Positions 10,271 to 21,247 of a stretch of DNA of 64,000 bases are shown here, piece after piece. How positions within the stretch are numbered: the stretch's first letter is position 1; the number at the start of each line of letters is the position of its first letter. The stretch is from Lineus longissimus (Eukaryota; Nemertea; Pilidiophora; Heteronemertea; Lineidae). The notes beneath the pieces were generated by a model. The model made no database searches and had not been told where the DNA came from. It was given only the letters and a program-made list of their open reading frames with translations. The DNA is taken from NCBI RefSeq assembly GCF_910592395.1, contig NC_088318.1, forward strand, positions 6,718,756-6,782,755, read 5' to 3'. Position numbers and translations under genes: made by a program.

Positions 10271-11535
10271 ACGACAACGTCCTTCAGGGGCCAGATCTCA
10301 CCAACAAACTCGTGGGAATTTTACTCATATTCAGACAAGATAGGGTTGCCTTCATAGCGGACATTGAAGGCATGTTCAATCAGGTACTAGTCGAAGAGAA
10401 CGACCGAGATGCTTTGCGATTTCTCTGGTGGGACAATGGAGACCTTACCAAAGAACCGAGGACCCACAGGATGAAGTCCCATTTATTCGGAGGAGTCTGG
10501 AGCCCCAGTGCTGCGAATTATGCCATAAAGAGGGCAGCTGATGACAACAAGAATGACTTCAGTTTGGATGCAGTAGAAACTGTGAAAAAGAACTTCTATG
10601 TTGATGACTGCCTGAAGTCGGTTCCAAGAGATGGCACGTGGATAGTCGAACTCTCCAGTGATGTATGTGGGCTCCTTGAAAGGGCAGGGTTCCGCCTCAC
10701 CAAGATGATCAGCAACAGCCGCGCACTGATGAAGGCCATGCCCCACACAGAGCTGGTGAAAGAAGCCAAGGATCTGGACTTGGACAGCGATGTCCTACCC
10801 ACTGAGAGGGCGCTTGGATTGATTTGGGACGTCGACAAGGACCAATTCAAGCCAAGTATAGCGGTAAATGATCGTCCACTGACCAGAAGAGGGGTGCTTA
10901 GTATTCTCAGCTCAGTTTATGACCCTCTAGGTCTGGTCAGCCCCTTTGTTCTGGAAGCCAGAATGATATTCGAAGACCTGTGCAGGGCCAAGTTGACGTG
11001 GGATGAGGAGATGCCCAGGGAACATCTGGAGAGATGGAGCAGGTGGCGTGAAGATCTGCCTAGGCTGGCCAATTTCTCCGTGCCCCCATGCCTGCGCTCG
11101 GATGAGCTTGGCACTGTAATACATAGCCAGTTGCACCACTTTGCGGATGCGTCGCAAGGAGGTCTAGGTGCAACAAGTTACCTCAGACAGGAGGACGTCA
11201 ATGGGCGTGTTCACTGCTCATTAGTTATGAGCAAAGCAAAGTTGGCTCCCTTGAAGACCACTACCATTCCGAGGCTGGAGCTGACTGCTGCCATCGAAGC
11301 TGTGAAACTTGATAAACTCCTGCGCAGCGAACTTGAAATCCAAATATCAGAGTCGGTATTTTGGACAGACAGCATGATTGTGCTGTTTTACATCAAGAAC
11401 GAGTCAAAGAGATACCAGACCTTCGTAGCCAATAGGGTGGCTAAAATTCATGAGAGTACTGTGTCCACTCAATGGAGGCATGAACCCACTGATCAGAATC
11501 CCGCTGATGACGTAATCCAGGGGTATGACAGCTGA
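10171..11535 (+). CDS. BEL/Pao reverse transcriptase and RNase H
   Basis: RT motifs in order are the palm block KTRIVFDCAA, DIEGMFNQV and the catalytic NFYVDDCL (YVDD at about 10600). RNase H follows with HFADASQGGLGA, PRLELTAA and FWTDSMIVL, each carrying an expected acidic residue. The enzyme copies element RNA into DNA in the cytoplasmic particle. The frame is lost at about 11520 by a shift, next to the NPADD motif that marks the end of RNase H. Confidence 0.85.
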   Translation: MWYLPHHPVFNPKKPDKTRIVFDCAAKYKEISLNDNVLQGPDLTNKLVGILLIFRQDRVAFIADIEGMFNQVLVEENDRDALRFLWWDNGDLTKEPRTHRMKSHLFGGVWSPSAANYAIKRAADDNKNDFSLDAVETVKKNFYVDDCLKSVPRDGTWIVELSSDVCGLLERAGFRLTKMISNSRALMKAMPHTELVKEAKDLDLDSDVLPTERALGLIWDVDKDQFKPSIAVNDRPLTRRGVLSILSSVYDPLGLVSPFVLEARMIFEDLCRAKLTWDEEMPREHLERWSRWREDLPRLANFSVPPCLRSDELGTVIHSQLHHFADASQGGLGATSYLRQEDVNGRVHCSLVMSKAKLAPLKTTTIPRLELTAAIEAVKLDKLLRSELEIQISESVFWTDSMIVLFYIKNESKRYQTFVANRVAKIHESTVSTQWRHEPTDQNPADDVIQGYDS

Positions 11536-13087
11536 GGAGTTAATTACCAGCGACAGGTGGGTGCACGGACCAGAGTTCCTCAAGAAGCCAGAGGCCGACT
11601 GGCCAAAACAACCCGACATAATTGAAGAGAGCCAGGCCAAAGGGATGGAAGAGGTCAAAGCTGAGGTGAAGGTCTTCCATACTTCCAGAGAGACCCCTAA
11701 CGATCCTATCAGCAGGATGGTAAAGCACTATTCCTGCTGGTACAGGCTAAAGAAAGGAGTGGCGTGGATGCTGCGTTTGAAGAAGCTGCTACGCAAGAGA
11801 CTCAAAGACAAAGATGATCAGGCAACCCCAGTCTCTCCCCGTGATAGCCTCACGGTGAGTGAATTGCGAGAAGCCGAGCGGGAGGTCCTGAAATTCGTGC
11901 AAAGAGAAGCATTTGACGATGTCCAGTCAAAGCGCAGTAAACTGAGGAAGCTGAATCCCATACTGAATGCAAATGGTGTCCTACGCGTGGGTGGTCGCCT
12001 CAGAAACTCCAACCTGCCTGACCAGACCAAGCACCAGGACATACTGCCAAAGAAGCACCACGTGGTGGACCTGATAGTTAGACACTATCACCACTTGACT
12101 GGCCACTCCGGGTCAGAAAGGGTGCTGACAGAAATCAGACAGAAGTTTTGGATAGTCAAGGCCAGGATTGCAGTTAGAAGGAACATCACCAAATGCATGC
12201 GTTGTCGGAAGAGAAATGCTCAACCAATGACCAAGCAGATGGCGGATCTACCCACTGATCGAGGAGCGTCTCCAAGAGCAGCGTTCAGTCATGTGGGACT
12301 GGACTACTTTGGGCCATACCATGTCAAACGAGGTCGAAGTTTGATAAAGCGATACGGCTGCATCTTCACCTGCCTCACTACCAGGGCCATTCACATTGAA
12401 GTGGCGGAGAATCTAACAACAGACTCCTTCATCAATGCCTTGCAGAGATTCATAAGCAGACGAGGTACACCAATCAAGATCCGTTCCGATAATGGTACAT
12501 GTACTAATTTCGTTGGTGCCCAGAAAGAGTTGAAGGATGCCATAAAGGCCTGGAATCTTCAACAAACAGATGAATATATGCGGCAGAGGGAGCTCATATG
12601 TAAGTTCAATCCTCCAGCAGTTTCCCACATGGGAGGTGTATGGGAACGACAGATCAGGTCGGTTAGAAAGGTCTTGGACGGGATTATGAAGCTTCAGAAC
12701 TTGACTGACGACACGCTTCATACCATGATGTGTCTAGTTGAAGCCATAATAAATGGACGACCCTTGACAAAACTGTCAGATGACCCAGTAGAACCCATCA
12801 CATCAAACCACTCGCTGCTCTTGCGACCAGGATTGTGTCTACCACCTGGACTATTTGACGAGACAGACCTATACAGACGACAATGGAGGCAAGTGCAATA
12901 TCTTGCAGACGTGTTTTGGCATAGATGGAGGAAGGAGTACCTGACTGCGTTACAAGAACGTCAGAAGTGGTGCCATGCTAGCCAAAACCTGAGCCCAGAC
13001 GACCTGGTTCTGATTGTTGATGACAGGAATTCCTGGTCTCTGGGACGAGTCATAGAAACTTATCCTGGAAAAAAGATGGTCGGGTAA
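11525..13087 (+). CDS. BEL/Pao integrase
   Basis: The frame begins with the linker ending WVHGPEFLKK. It carries a zinc-binding HHCC module (HHLTGHSG ... CMRCRKRN, about 12090-12215) and the catalytic core: first aspartate in GLDYFGPYHV, second in IRSDNGTC, glutamate in GGVWERQIRSV. A C-terminal domain with DLVLIVDDRNSW follows. The frame ends at 13087 through a shift; the tail (RVRSAKIKT) can be read on to about 13171. Integrase inserts the DNA copy into the genome. All three catalytic residues are visible. Confidence 0.85.
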   Translation: MTAEELITSDRWVHGPEFLKKPEADWPKQPDIIEESQAKGMEEVKAEVKVFHTSRETPNDPISRMVKHYSCWYRLKKGVAWMLRLKKLLRKRLKDKDDQATPVSPRDSLTVSELREAEREVLKFVQREAFDDVQSKRSKLRKLNPILNANGVLRVGGRLRNSNLPDQTKHQDILPKKHHVVDLIVRHYHHLTGHSGSERVLTEIRQKFWIVKARIAVRRNITKCMRCRKRNAQPMTKQMADLPTDRGASPRAAFSHVGLDYFGPYHVKRGRSLIKRYGCIFTCLTTRAIHIEVAENLTTDSFINALQRFISRRGTPIKIRSDNGTCTNFVGAQKELKDAIKAWNLQQTDEYMRQRELICKFNPPAVSHMGGVWERQIRSVRKVLDGIMKLQNLTDDTLHTMMCLVEAIINGRPLTKLSDDPVEPITSNHSLLLRPGLCLPPGLFDETDLYRRQWRQVQYLADVFWHRWRKEYLTALQERQKWCHASQNLSPDDLVLIVDDRNSWSLGRVIETYPGKKMVG

Positions 13088-13171
13088 GGTCAGCCAAAAT
13101 CAAAACGCAACACAACCAGCTGACGAGACCAATTAGCAAGCTTTGTTTACTTGAGTCGTCTGCTGATGTCT

Positions 13172-13436
13172 AAATGAACTGATGTGACATTTATTTAATG
13201 AGCATGGCCAGATGTGTTTATTTTGGCATTGAATGGTTTGATGCACGCAGCCTGGTCGACATATAATCACCCATGATATGTTTTATGGTATGCATGTAGG
13301 CCTATGTTTTAGGCTTGATACTATTCATTATGAATATGATAGCATTTTATGTAGAATTATTTAGGATTTGTCTCACTTAGATTTCAATATTATTAATAGG
13401 TAAATGCTAGATTAGGACGCATTTATGGGGCCGGAA
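13172..13436 (+). other. BEL/Pao 3' untranslated region and polypurine tract
   Basis: There is no coding potential. A purine-rich TATGGGGCCGGAA lies just before the 3' LTR and would prime plus-strand synthesis. Confidence 0.55.
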
Positions 13437-14024
13437 TGTTACAGCCAAAATCTACTTTGAACCAAGTGACCTGAGATTCTGAGCATCTCACTGGAGTCAT
13501 GCATGGCAATTGTCATACTTTAGGATGGTCTCAAACAGGACATTTCAGCGAAAATTAATTAGCAATGATAGGCCTATAGCTTGGACGTACTCTGGTGACT
13601 GGTACTTTAAGAAACAAATGTATAATCAACAGGAAATTCCTAGGAAAGAATTTGGTTCCTTTTGTGGGCGGCCGCGGCATGGTCCCGCTCCTTTGGGTTC
13701 ATTGAGGTATCAGAAGCAGAGAAGACAAGATGTTAATTGAAATGTCCAAGCTGCATCATTTACAACACCATTTTATTACCAAGATTTAGATATTGCCTTT
13801 TTGGAGAAACTTAGAGTCCCCAGTTTTATTGAATCGCCTAACACCTGATCGCAATATCATGTTACTGAACCGCCGTTACGCAAGGATTAACGCCATGCAG
13901 ATCACCATTGATGTATCGATTATGATTGAATAAAGGATCCAATAAAGGACTGAATAAAGGTGTGTTTCTTTAAGGGGACAATATTCGTTGAAGTTATATG
14001 CTATACATGCTATTCGCAATTACA
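13437..14024 (+). repeat. 3' LTR of the BEL/Pao element
   Basis: It runs from TGTTACAGCC to GCAATTACA. It differs from the 5' LTR by an 8-bp insertion after GCATG, a 5-bp deletion near 13790 and about 17 substitutions. Confidence 0.9.
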
Positions 14025-14338
14025 GTCGCGAAACAAGCATGTCCATGCCCTCGATGATGAAACTACCGAGGAAACTGAAACTGTCACCGATGAGGACATT
14101 CCATCTATCGATAACTCAAACAAGGGTTACAAGCGCAAAATATTCGCGAAAATGTGTGTTGGTGAGAAGGGTTAGTGCATCACTATATTTCAAGTTGACT
14201 GCGGTGCCACCTGCAATGTTATTAGTGAACTAGATCTGCCGCTTGGAACTAAAATAAGCCCCACCGATACGCAACTTACTACTTACAGCTCAGATAAGAT
14301 TGTACCGATGGGCAAGTCAGTTCTCAAACTCACAAATC
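14025..14338 (+). CDS. Gypsy A: end of Gag and first half of the protease
   Basis: The frame resumes at the right border of the BEL/Pao element with an acidic linker (NKHVHALDDETTEETETV). It reaches a retropepsin core around VDCGATCNVI, where the catalytic D-S/T-G triad position reads D-C-G, then TTYSSDKIVPMG. It stops where the LTR of gypsy C begins. The second half is found at 19816. Confidence 0.7.
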
Positions 14339-14583
14339 TGTAGTATTATCAGATGTTTCAGTTTAACCTTACTGTATGATGACTCATACTACCGTATGTC
14401 TACTATTGCCACCTATCATTATCTTGCTGTAACTAACTCAGCATCACTTCCTTCTTAGACAACATGGCTTCAGCTACATTCTGTACTGTACTACCTCTTA
14501 TTAGTTATCATGAATAATAGTGATATATAGAACTCTACGTTTGTCAATTTCATTTACAAGGATTCGATAAGGAACATTCAACA
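14339..14583 (+). repeat. Putative 5' LTR of gypsy C
   Basis: It begins TGTAGTATTATC at the point where gypsy A similarity ends and finishes ACATTCAACA directly before the PBS. No second copy is available for confirmation. Confidence 0.5.
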
Positions 14584-14595
14584 TGGTGTCAGAAG
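14584..14595 (+). promoter_or_regulatory. Primer-binding site of gypsy C
   Basis: TGGTGTCAGAAG lies immediately after the LTR, the same PBS class as gypsy A. Confidence 0.6.
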
Positions 14596-14748
14596 TGTTT
14601 TTCCGAACCGTGCCCAAGGAGACGTGGAAAATGAACATTAACTTTGCAACTTTGTGATTCCTTTGTTCTCCGCAGTGCATGTACATAGTCTGTACAAATG
14701 CACTAAGGGGCGGATCCAGTACATTTTCCAATACATTCGTGCTTCACA

Positions 14749-15066
14749 ATGGCAGCAGCCCTTGCAGCCATCAACCAAGGCCCGTCCATTGATTGGGACT
14801 CTGGGACTGAACTTTTATCACGTTACAAAAAGTGGAAGCAGAAAGTGGAAGTTATCTTCGAAGGACCTCTAAAGGCAGAGGATGAAGAAGTTAAGTGTAA
14901 ATATCTTCTCATTTGGGCTGGAGACCGTGGGTTGGACCTCTTCAACTCATGGGGTCTCAGCGCAGCAGATCAAAAAGTACTTAAGAACTATTGGTCAAAA
15001 TTCGAAGAGTATGTTAACCCTCAGGCAAACTTTCTCGTTGCACGACACAAGTTACACAGATTACAA
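14749..15066 (+). CDS. Gypsy C Gag, N-terminal part
   Basis: From the ATG at 14749 the frame encodes an alpha-helical capsid N-terminus (LLSRYKKWKQKVEVIFEGPL, then YLLIWAGDRGLDLFNSWGLS). This is the usual pattern of a gypsy capsid with a conserved W..GD.GL block. It is cut at ...HRLQ by the element starting at 15067; the next Gag residues are at 19619. Confidence 0.7.
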
Positions 15067-15494
15067 TGAAACGGCCAGGGGCCATTGTGCTCACCGTAAG
15101 TATTTTTAGTAGACAGTTACAGAAAGTGCTACAGTATGTAGGCCTCTCATAATTCATACATGCATCTGTGACCAGTTCAGAGCCGGCCCTGGCCAAGTGG
15201 TGAATCCGAGGCTTGTAGAGTCTAGGTGAAAATGATAGTGAAGAAACGTGCCACTCCATGACAATGGTGAATATATTTTTAACTTTGACCTCAGTGACCC
15301 TGACAGGTAGGTCAAATAACAAACCAGGGTGATATGTGATGTAGACACATCCACCTGACCATAACAATTTCATCACTCGTTACACTACAGCAATCGGCAA
15401 AAAACGATTTCCAAGATGGCCGCCTAATTAAATCTATGGCACCAAATAAATCAAAAAATGAAGAAAATGTAAGATAGAACTCAGAAAAGAAAAA

Positions 15495-15600
15495 AGGAAA
15501 AGATGAAAAATAAAAATATTTTTGGCTGTCCTTGACCGGGGTTTGAACTCACGACCTTTGGATTGCCACAATACGAGGAAAAACCCACAAAACATGCAAT
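15495..15600 (-). repeat. tRNA-derived SINE-like fragment
   Basis: On the minus strand the block GGTCGTGAGTTCAAACCCCGG matches an RNA polymerase III B box (GGTTCRANNCC type). It is followed by an A- and T-rich stretch ending in a run that resembles a poly(A)-like tail. The A box is not clear. It is probably a degenerate SINE. Confidence 0.35.
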
Positions 15601-15866
15601 TTCGGCCATATTTGACTTCCGATCTGGCTGAAACTTGGCATACAAATAGTGGCTTCTTAGATGCATCATTACACAAAATTAAAACTCTTTACATTGAACA
15701 ACGACAAAACGTACCAAGAACGGTAAAGTTTTCAACTTTGACCTCTGTGAACTTGAAAGGTGGGTCAAATCAAAAACCCGTAAGATATGTGATGTATCCT
15801 TGCTGGGAGTACCTACCATGAAACTTTTATCAAAAACAAATCAGTAACTAGTATTGGGCAATTCGC

Positions 15867-16454
15867 CTAACAGCAAATTGCAGACCATATCCCTGGTGAA
15901 AGTATTTTGTCATGTTGAGAAATAAGGTTTGCACCAGGATATAACCAGATAAATCAGAGGCAAATAACCCTGAATAACCAGCTGAATTAGGTTGTGACAG
16001 TAGGTGCATCATAAATACTAGAATTAGCGATGGTTCTGGGACTGCAACAACTCAGCATATGGATGGTCAGAATCCAGCAGACAACAAGCAAATGTAATCT
16101 GAATCTCAACATCTTTCGTATCTTTTGATGAGTTTTCTGGTCGAGTGAGGGAAACCAGTTGGCCATCTGATATGGCTGGTGGGGATGAAAGCTCCCAATG
16201 TTGGGACGACCAATAATACATTGCGTCTCCACAGTATTTATATTATAATACCTCCCTCCATGCACACATGGTTCTGCTGCCAATTTTTTCTTCAAATGAT
16301 CTAGGTGTCAATCATGCACTTGTGGGTACTGGCACCACGTAGGTAACTTCTGATCTGATCTTAAGTGGCAGGTTTTTGGTGCTTTGTCCTGGTGCTCATT
16401 TTTAAGATGACAAAACACTATCACCAGGGATATGGTCTGCAATTGCTGTTAGGA
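15867..16454. mobile_element. Non-autonomous TIR element (about 590 bp)
   Basis: Its ends form an inverted repeat of about 47 bp. The left end is CTAACAGCAAATTGCAGACC...CTGGTGAAAG..TTTTGTCAT and the right end is the complement with a few differences (16409-16454). The interior has no transposase reading frame. No target duplication is obvious. Confidence 0.65.
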
Positions 16455-18453
16455 AAGTCACAACCTGGGGACAAAAAATAAATGTGATTTAGACTTCGCA
16501 TTCCTTTGAAGTGTAGGTTGCAACATCCCAGGCCATTGATGCATGCATGGTCACAACATAGGGGCAACCGGGAATCATGGCAAGGATTTTTACAACCATT
16601 CTTTTGAGGTGTAGATTGTGATGTGAGGGAAGTGTCTTGATCTCTACATAAAATTCCTTCGACATGGTGCAACAAACCAGTCCAGTAGATATATACATGG
16701 TCATAGCATACGGCATCGAGACAACCAGTATGCAAGGTTACGGCCAGGCCCAAGGGGTATGACCGATCAGCACTAAGAGTAAAAACGTAAAATGCAATAA
16801 TATCTTTTTAAACTAACTGCCACAGTAGGTTTATTTATTCAGTCTTTTTGAAGTAAAAGTATTACAGTGAAAAGAACGAAATACGGCTGGAATATTATAC
16901 TGGTTTGTCTTCGGACGGCAAATTCAGCACTGCACCGATGTCAAGGTTAAGACGGTTATACGACTTTGCCTCATCAGCTCCTCGTGGTCAAGGCTCCTAT
17001 ATCCGTGACTGATGCGGTCGCAGAACAGAACAGATGCTGATCATCCCCGTCACTGCGTCAGGCTGTAAAACAGAGCGAGGAAATATTTTAACTTCACCAG
17101 AAGTTTTATCATTCATTATTCAGACCAACAGACACTGACTACCTGCTAATAGTCTATGAATTTCATTGTCATAATTCAGAACAAACACTTATCACCTTTG
17201 CTGACAATATTTTCAGAAGGTGTGTACATTCGTGTGTCCATTTACACTGCACGTGTATACGTGCTTTACTGTACATTTCTACAGGAGTGAGCAGGATGTA
17301 CAGAAAAACGATCTCCAAAACTGTTGCTTTCAGCACTCGCGACACGTTAAGCGAGGTTTTAGCAATTATTTTCAGTGAAGGTATATCTCATGTGTAGAGT
17401 CTGGGTGATTTTGAGACATTCTTAGGTGTTTAAGGCGCACAGTTTGATGAAACTTGCCCGAATTCGTAATTTTTTTGATGAATGTATATCCGCCATTGCG
17501 GGGATCTGGAAACTTTCGGATGACAAGTTTGCCTCAAAAGATGGACGTGCTCCCTATAATCACCCAAACTAACAGCGAATATATATTCTTAAGATCCTTT
17601 TCTTGACCTCTGATGAGTTAATTTTGTCTGATGCAGTGTTTCAACACAAATTTGAGGGCGATTACAATCACGAAAAAATCACACTCACCCAGTCTAGAAT
17701 GCGTAGACGAAATGTCTGTTGGCTCTTCCATGTAGCGGGTATCCTCCCACCTGTTCAGGTAGGGACAGATCAACGTTGAGCAACTTGCCTAATCGGTAAA
17801 AACGCGGGAGGCAGTGCTATTACCGGAACGGTTCAGAACCGGCGATTTTCATCAAAAATCACCCGAAAACTAAAAAAGTAAGCAACGGCTGCAAAAATAA
17901 AGTACACGTTGTTCGTTAGCAGGTTATGAAACGTATTCTAAAATACCTTGGTACCGTAAAGTCAACTTTTAAATGGAAAATGCATAAGCCTCGTTCTGAG
18001 AGCGGAGTGTTTTGGACACGCAACCAAGATGCTCTACCAAAGTTCCCTCGGGTTGCACTAAAATGTGGAACCATGCACACGTCACGTCAATGGAATTTCA
18101 GCTCACTTCAGAAGTTTGAGGCTCTCAAAACACTGCTTCAAACACAAATCAGTCAAGGAAGCATCAACCACCCTAAGTTTTTTAATGAGCACTACACATA
18201 TTTGGCGAGAAAAACGCTCCAAATAGCCCATTTGCGCGGATTTTAGCATCACTTGAGCGAGCCGATGCGGACTTCCTATGCGCGCTGTACAAAATGTACA
18301 TGTCTCATTTTCTGTAACGTTGCCGTAACATGATGTAAACAATGGCGCTACCGGCGCTCCGGCCGGGCCGGCGATGGATGGAATTTGCCAAATTCGCACA
18401 TATTCAAGTTATTTTCGTGGCCTATCTTTTTAAGTTTGAGGTATTTTAGAATA
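16455..18453. other. Unassigned sequence inside the insert
   Basis: About 2 kb. The open frames (for example 16421-16753 minus and 17926-18246 plus) show no motif I recognise and have uneven composition. I see no gene here. Confidence 0.4.
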
Positions 18454-18624
18454 GAAATTGAACCCTCGGCTTCGGACCTTGGTTGAGTTACCAAGACACT
18501 CTCGGGTGGAGCTAAAATTTCGTCCAAACCCTCGCCTGTCGGCTCGGGTTTGGACTGTATTTTAGCTCCACCCGAGAGTGTCTTGGTAACTCAACCAAGG
18601 TCCTCCGCCTCGGGTTCAATTCCT
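18454..18624. repeat. Foldback (palindromic) element
   Basis: Left arm GAAATTGAACCCTCGGCTTCGGACCTTGG and the matching right arm ending CGGGTTCAATTCC enclose a second inner palindrome (ACTCGGGTGGAGCTAAAAT and its complement). The inner motif and the outer TTTTAGAATAGAAATTGA border recur in the foldback at 43371-43497. Confidence 0.7.
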
Positions 18625-18723
18625 TAAACCTAACCAAATTTCAGGTCGTTCCGTGCGGCAGTTCCGGAGATACGTGTCGAAAACCACATCCCTCGGGTCC
18701 TGGCGATCGGCTCAGTAAAAACA

Positions 18724-18757
18724 ATAGACCATATCCACGGAGTTGTGGATATGGTCT
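18724..18757. repeat. Perfect short hairpin
   Basis: TAGACCATATCCAC and its exact complement flank a six-base loop. The stem shares GACCATATCC with the terminal repeats of the element at 15867-16454. Confidence 0.65.
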
Positions 18758-19618
18758 AATAAGCGAGAAATCACACTTTTTGAGTTTTGAGTTTGGGCCC
18801 CCTGGTGGCCAAGTCAATAATCAGATCGAACCAAAATTCAGTGTAAAAGGTCAACTGACCTAGGGGGTCATTTGTTCAAAGTTTCAAGTTCATAACTGTT
18901 GCGGTTGAGAAACGTGCCATAGTTACACTCAAACGGCAAATTTACGCCATTTGACCTCTGCGACCTTAAAAAGTAGGTCAAATCCGAAAAATCGTGCAAC
19001 ATCTGAGGTAACCTTGCTAGGGGTCCCTGCCATAAAAATTTCATCAAAAACAATTTGCTAATAAGCAGGCTATTGCACTTCTTACTTTTTCTGTTTTGGC
19101 CCCCTGGTGGCAAAGTCAAGTATCAGATCAGGCTGAAATTCAGCACCAGAGGTTATCTGATATAGGGGGTTATATGTACCAAGTTTCAAGCTCATAGCTT
19201 TGGTGGTTGAGAAACGTGCCATAGTTACACTCAAACGGCCAATTCACGCCATTTGACCTCTGCGACCTTGAAAAGTAGATCAAATTAAAAACCCGTAAGA
19301 TATATGATGTATCCTTGCAATGAGTACCTACCACAAAAGTTTTACCGAAAACAAGTCACTAATAAGCGAGATATCACACTTTTTAGATATCCACATTTGG
19401 CCCCCTGGTGGCCAAGTAGAGAATCAGATCGGACAGAAATTTAGTGTCACGGGTCATCTGACCTAGGGGGTCATGTGTACAAAGTTTTAAGTTCATAGGC
19501 CTAGCAGTTAAAAAACGTGCCACTGTTTTTGAACTAGGATACGACGGACGACGACGACGACGACGACGACGGACGACGGACACTGCGGTATCGTATAGAC
19601 TCCCCTACGGTGAGCCAA

Positions 19619-19815
19619 CAAGGAGACAGATCGTTTGAGCAATTTCTGATCGAGGCCAGGCTCTCACTAGCAGATTGTGGCTATGCTGCTGATGTCCAAA
19701 AGGAAATACTGTGAGACACTCTAGTATTTGGCTTAAAAGAGGACAGAGTGCGTACGAAATGTATCAGCCAAGGGAACGGGCTAACCCTTGACAAAACTAT
19801 CGAAAAACTCTAAAG
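19619..19815 (+). CDS. Gypsy C Gag, continued
   Basis: The frame continues with a GDRSFEQFLIEARLSLADCG block and GLKEDRVRTKCI, typical of the second half of a gypsy capsid. One TGA at about 19710 interrupts it. The sequence passes into gypsy A protease at about 19815. Confidence 0.6.
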
Positions 19816-20870
19816 AAGCATCGCACTGAATTCGTGGTTGTTGGTGGAAAAGCTCAACCAATCATAGGTGCTTGCACAGCACAGCACATGAAGTTAATAG
19901 AGGTACGTCATGACAACATTGCTGCGATAGACTCTAGCCATGGCCTCACAAAGGAGGATCTGCGCAAGCGTTTCACGGAAGTATTCGACGGAGGATTGGT
20001 CGGTTTAAAGGGGAACCGAAGCGTCCCGAAATTGACGAAACTGTTCCGCCTGTCAACCAGTATGTGCGCAAAGTACCAATATCACTAAAAAAAACCGCTC
20101 CAGAAGGAACTTGACAAACTTGAAAGTCTCAACATCATCAAAAATGTGGACTCTCCCACAGATTGGGTCTCTAGTCTAGTTGCAATCAAGAAACCAAATG
20201 GAACCTTAAGAATCTGCATTGACCCCAAACCACTAAACTGTGCACTAAAACGGAGCCACTATCCATTACCTGTGGTGGACGACTTACTGCCCAAGCTTGC
20301 CAATGTGAAGGTATATTCCGTCTTGGACCAGAAAAACAGGTACTGGCACGTAGAACTTGACAAACCATCCTCGCTTCTAACTACATTTGGGACCCCCTTT
20401 GGACGCTTTCGGTGGTTGCGACTCCCATTCGGAGGGAAACCCGCATCTGAGATCTCTCAGCACCACCTCGACCAAGTCATAAATGGCGCAGAAGGTGTTG
20501 AACTGATAGCTGATGACATACTCACAACTGGAGAAGGAGACACTCTAGAAAATGCTATCAAGGATCATGATCAAAACATCACTTCTCTACTCGAACGCTG
20601 CAGAGAGAACAACACAAAACTTAACTGGGCCAAGCTCAAGTTCAAACTTTCATAAGTTGATTTTAGTGGACACTTGTCCTCGACGAACGGACTCAAAGCT
20701 GCCCCTCAGAAGGTCGAAGCCATCGCTAACATGCCAAAGCCCACAGATGTTGCTGGAGTACAGCGTCTCATTGGCATGATGAACTACCTGTCCCGATTTC
20801 TAAAAGGCCTATCAGATGCCTGCGAACCGCTCCGAGAACTAACCAAGAAGGATGCCGAATGGTAATGGAC
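19816..20870 (+). CDS. Gypsy A: protease end and reverse transcriptase
   Basis: The first part (19834-20088) encodes EFVVVGGKAQPIIG, the C-terminal half of the protease begun at 14025, then the linker into RT. The main RT frame is 20146-20655. It carries the fingers (LVAIKKPNGTLRICIDPKPL), the VYSVLDQKNRYWHVELD palm block and the catalytic IADDIL, an ADD form of the usual Y-x-DD. The thumb continues in another frame from 20674 (AIANMPKPTDVAGVQRLIGM). Disruptions lie near 20085, 20653 and 20863. Confidence 0.75.
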
Positions 20871-21247
20871 TGCAAACCACAACGCTGCCTTTGAAAAGTT
20901 GAAATATTTGGCAAAAACAGCTCCAGTGCTCAGATACTTTGATGTCCATGAAGACACCACCATACAATGTGATGCGTCCGACACTGGCTTGGGTGCGGCT
21001 ATAATGCAAAAGGAACAACCTGTTGCCTACGCTAGCCGGGCTCTCACGTCGGCCGAGCACAATTACGCTCAAATTGAAAAGGAGTTACTGGCCATTGTTT
21101 ATGTGACAAAGAAGTTCCATCAATACACGTACGGCCGAAAGGTGATAGTTGAATCAGACCATCGCCCATTAGAATCCATCCAGAAAAACCCTTTTGTCAG
21201 CGCCAAAGCGATTACAACGAATGCTGCTCAGCCTTCAAGCGCACGAC
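20871..21247 (+). CDS. Gypsy A RNase H
   Basis: The frame 20899-21250 has TIQCDASDTGLGAAIMQ (first catalytic aspartate), EKELLAIVY (glutamate) and VESDHRPLE (aspartate). A one-base shift near 21194 moves the tail into another frame (APKRLQRMLLSLQAHD). There the LINE inserts; the tail resumes at 27164. Confidence 0.75.

Larger units (their letters stand above)
6379..14024 (+). mobile_element. BEL/Pao LTR retrotransposon, complete in structure
   Basis: The element is 7646 bp with LTRs of 585 and 588 bp that differ at roughly 3 percent of positions plus two short indels. It is flanked by GTCAC on the left and GTCGC on the right, a 5-bp target duplication with one change. The internal order is gag, protease, RT, RNase H, integrase. 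Several frameshifts and stops (7389, 7781, about 8596, 9441, 10270, 11535, about 13085) break the single large polyprotein usual for BEL/Pao. It sits in the gag-protease junction of gypsy A, so it is younger than gypsy A. Confidence 0.9.
15850..18756. mobile_element. 2.9-kb insert inside the pearl/Helentron-like element
   Basis: The core repeat reads ...CAAATCAGTAACTA on the left and TAATAAGCGAGAAATC on the right, and in another unit of the same element (19355-19370) these parts are contiguous. The insert carries AGACCATATCC near its left end and GGATATGGTCT at its right end, an inverted terminal match. It contains the TIR element 15867-16454, the foldback at 18454-18624, and sequence without recognisable genes. 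Confidence 0.45.
15067..19618 (+). mobile_element. Large pearl/Helentron-like element of a second subfamily, with an insert
   Basis: It begins TGAAACGGCCAGGGGCCATTG with the subterminal GCTCACCGTA and ends TACGGTGAGCCAA. The 5' motif is therefore inverted at the 3' end, exactly as in the shorter family. Core units with TTGACCTCTGTGACCTTG-like blocks are at about 15285, 15740, 18952 and 19254, and an (ACG)n tail is at 19541-19580. The middle (about 15850-18756) is a later insert, so the element proper is about 1.65 kb. Removing the whole joins gypsy C Gag ...TTACAA to CAAGGAGAC in frame, again without target duplication. Confidence 0.7.
14339..19815 (+). mobile_element. Gypsy C: truncated Ty3/gypsy element inserted in gypsy A
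   Basis: A putative 5' LTR (14339-14583), a PBS and a partial gag (14749-15066 and 19619-19815) remain. Gypsy A's protease is cut at its left edge and resumes at its right edge, so C is an insertion into A. No protease, pol or 3' LTR of C is present, so the element was truncated by deletion. Its gag is in turn split by a pearl/Helentron-like element. Confidence 0.65.

Noticed and set aside
16421-16753. 110-codon minus-strand ORF inside the TIR-element region
   Set aside because: Starts in the terminal repeat of the MITE and has no domain-like pattern; probably chance.
14025-21247. Gypsy C and gypsy A as a single element
   Set aside because: There are two gag regions and two PBS sites, and the protease halves at 14025-14338 and 19816 onward join only if 14339-19815 is removed.
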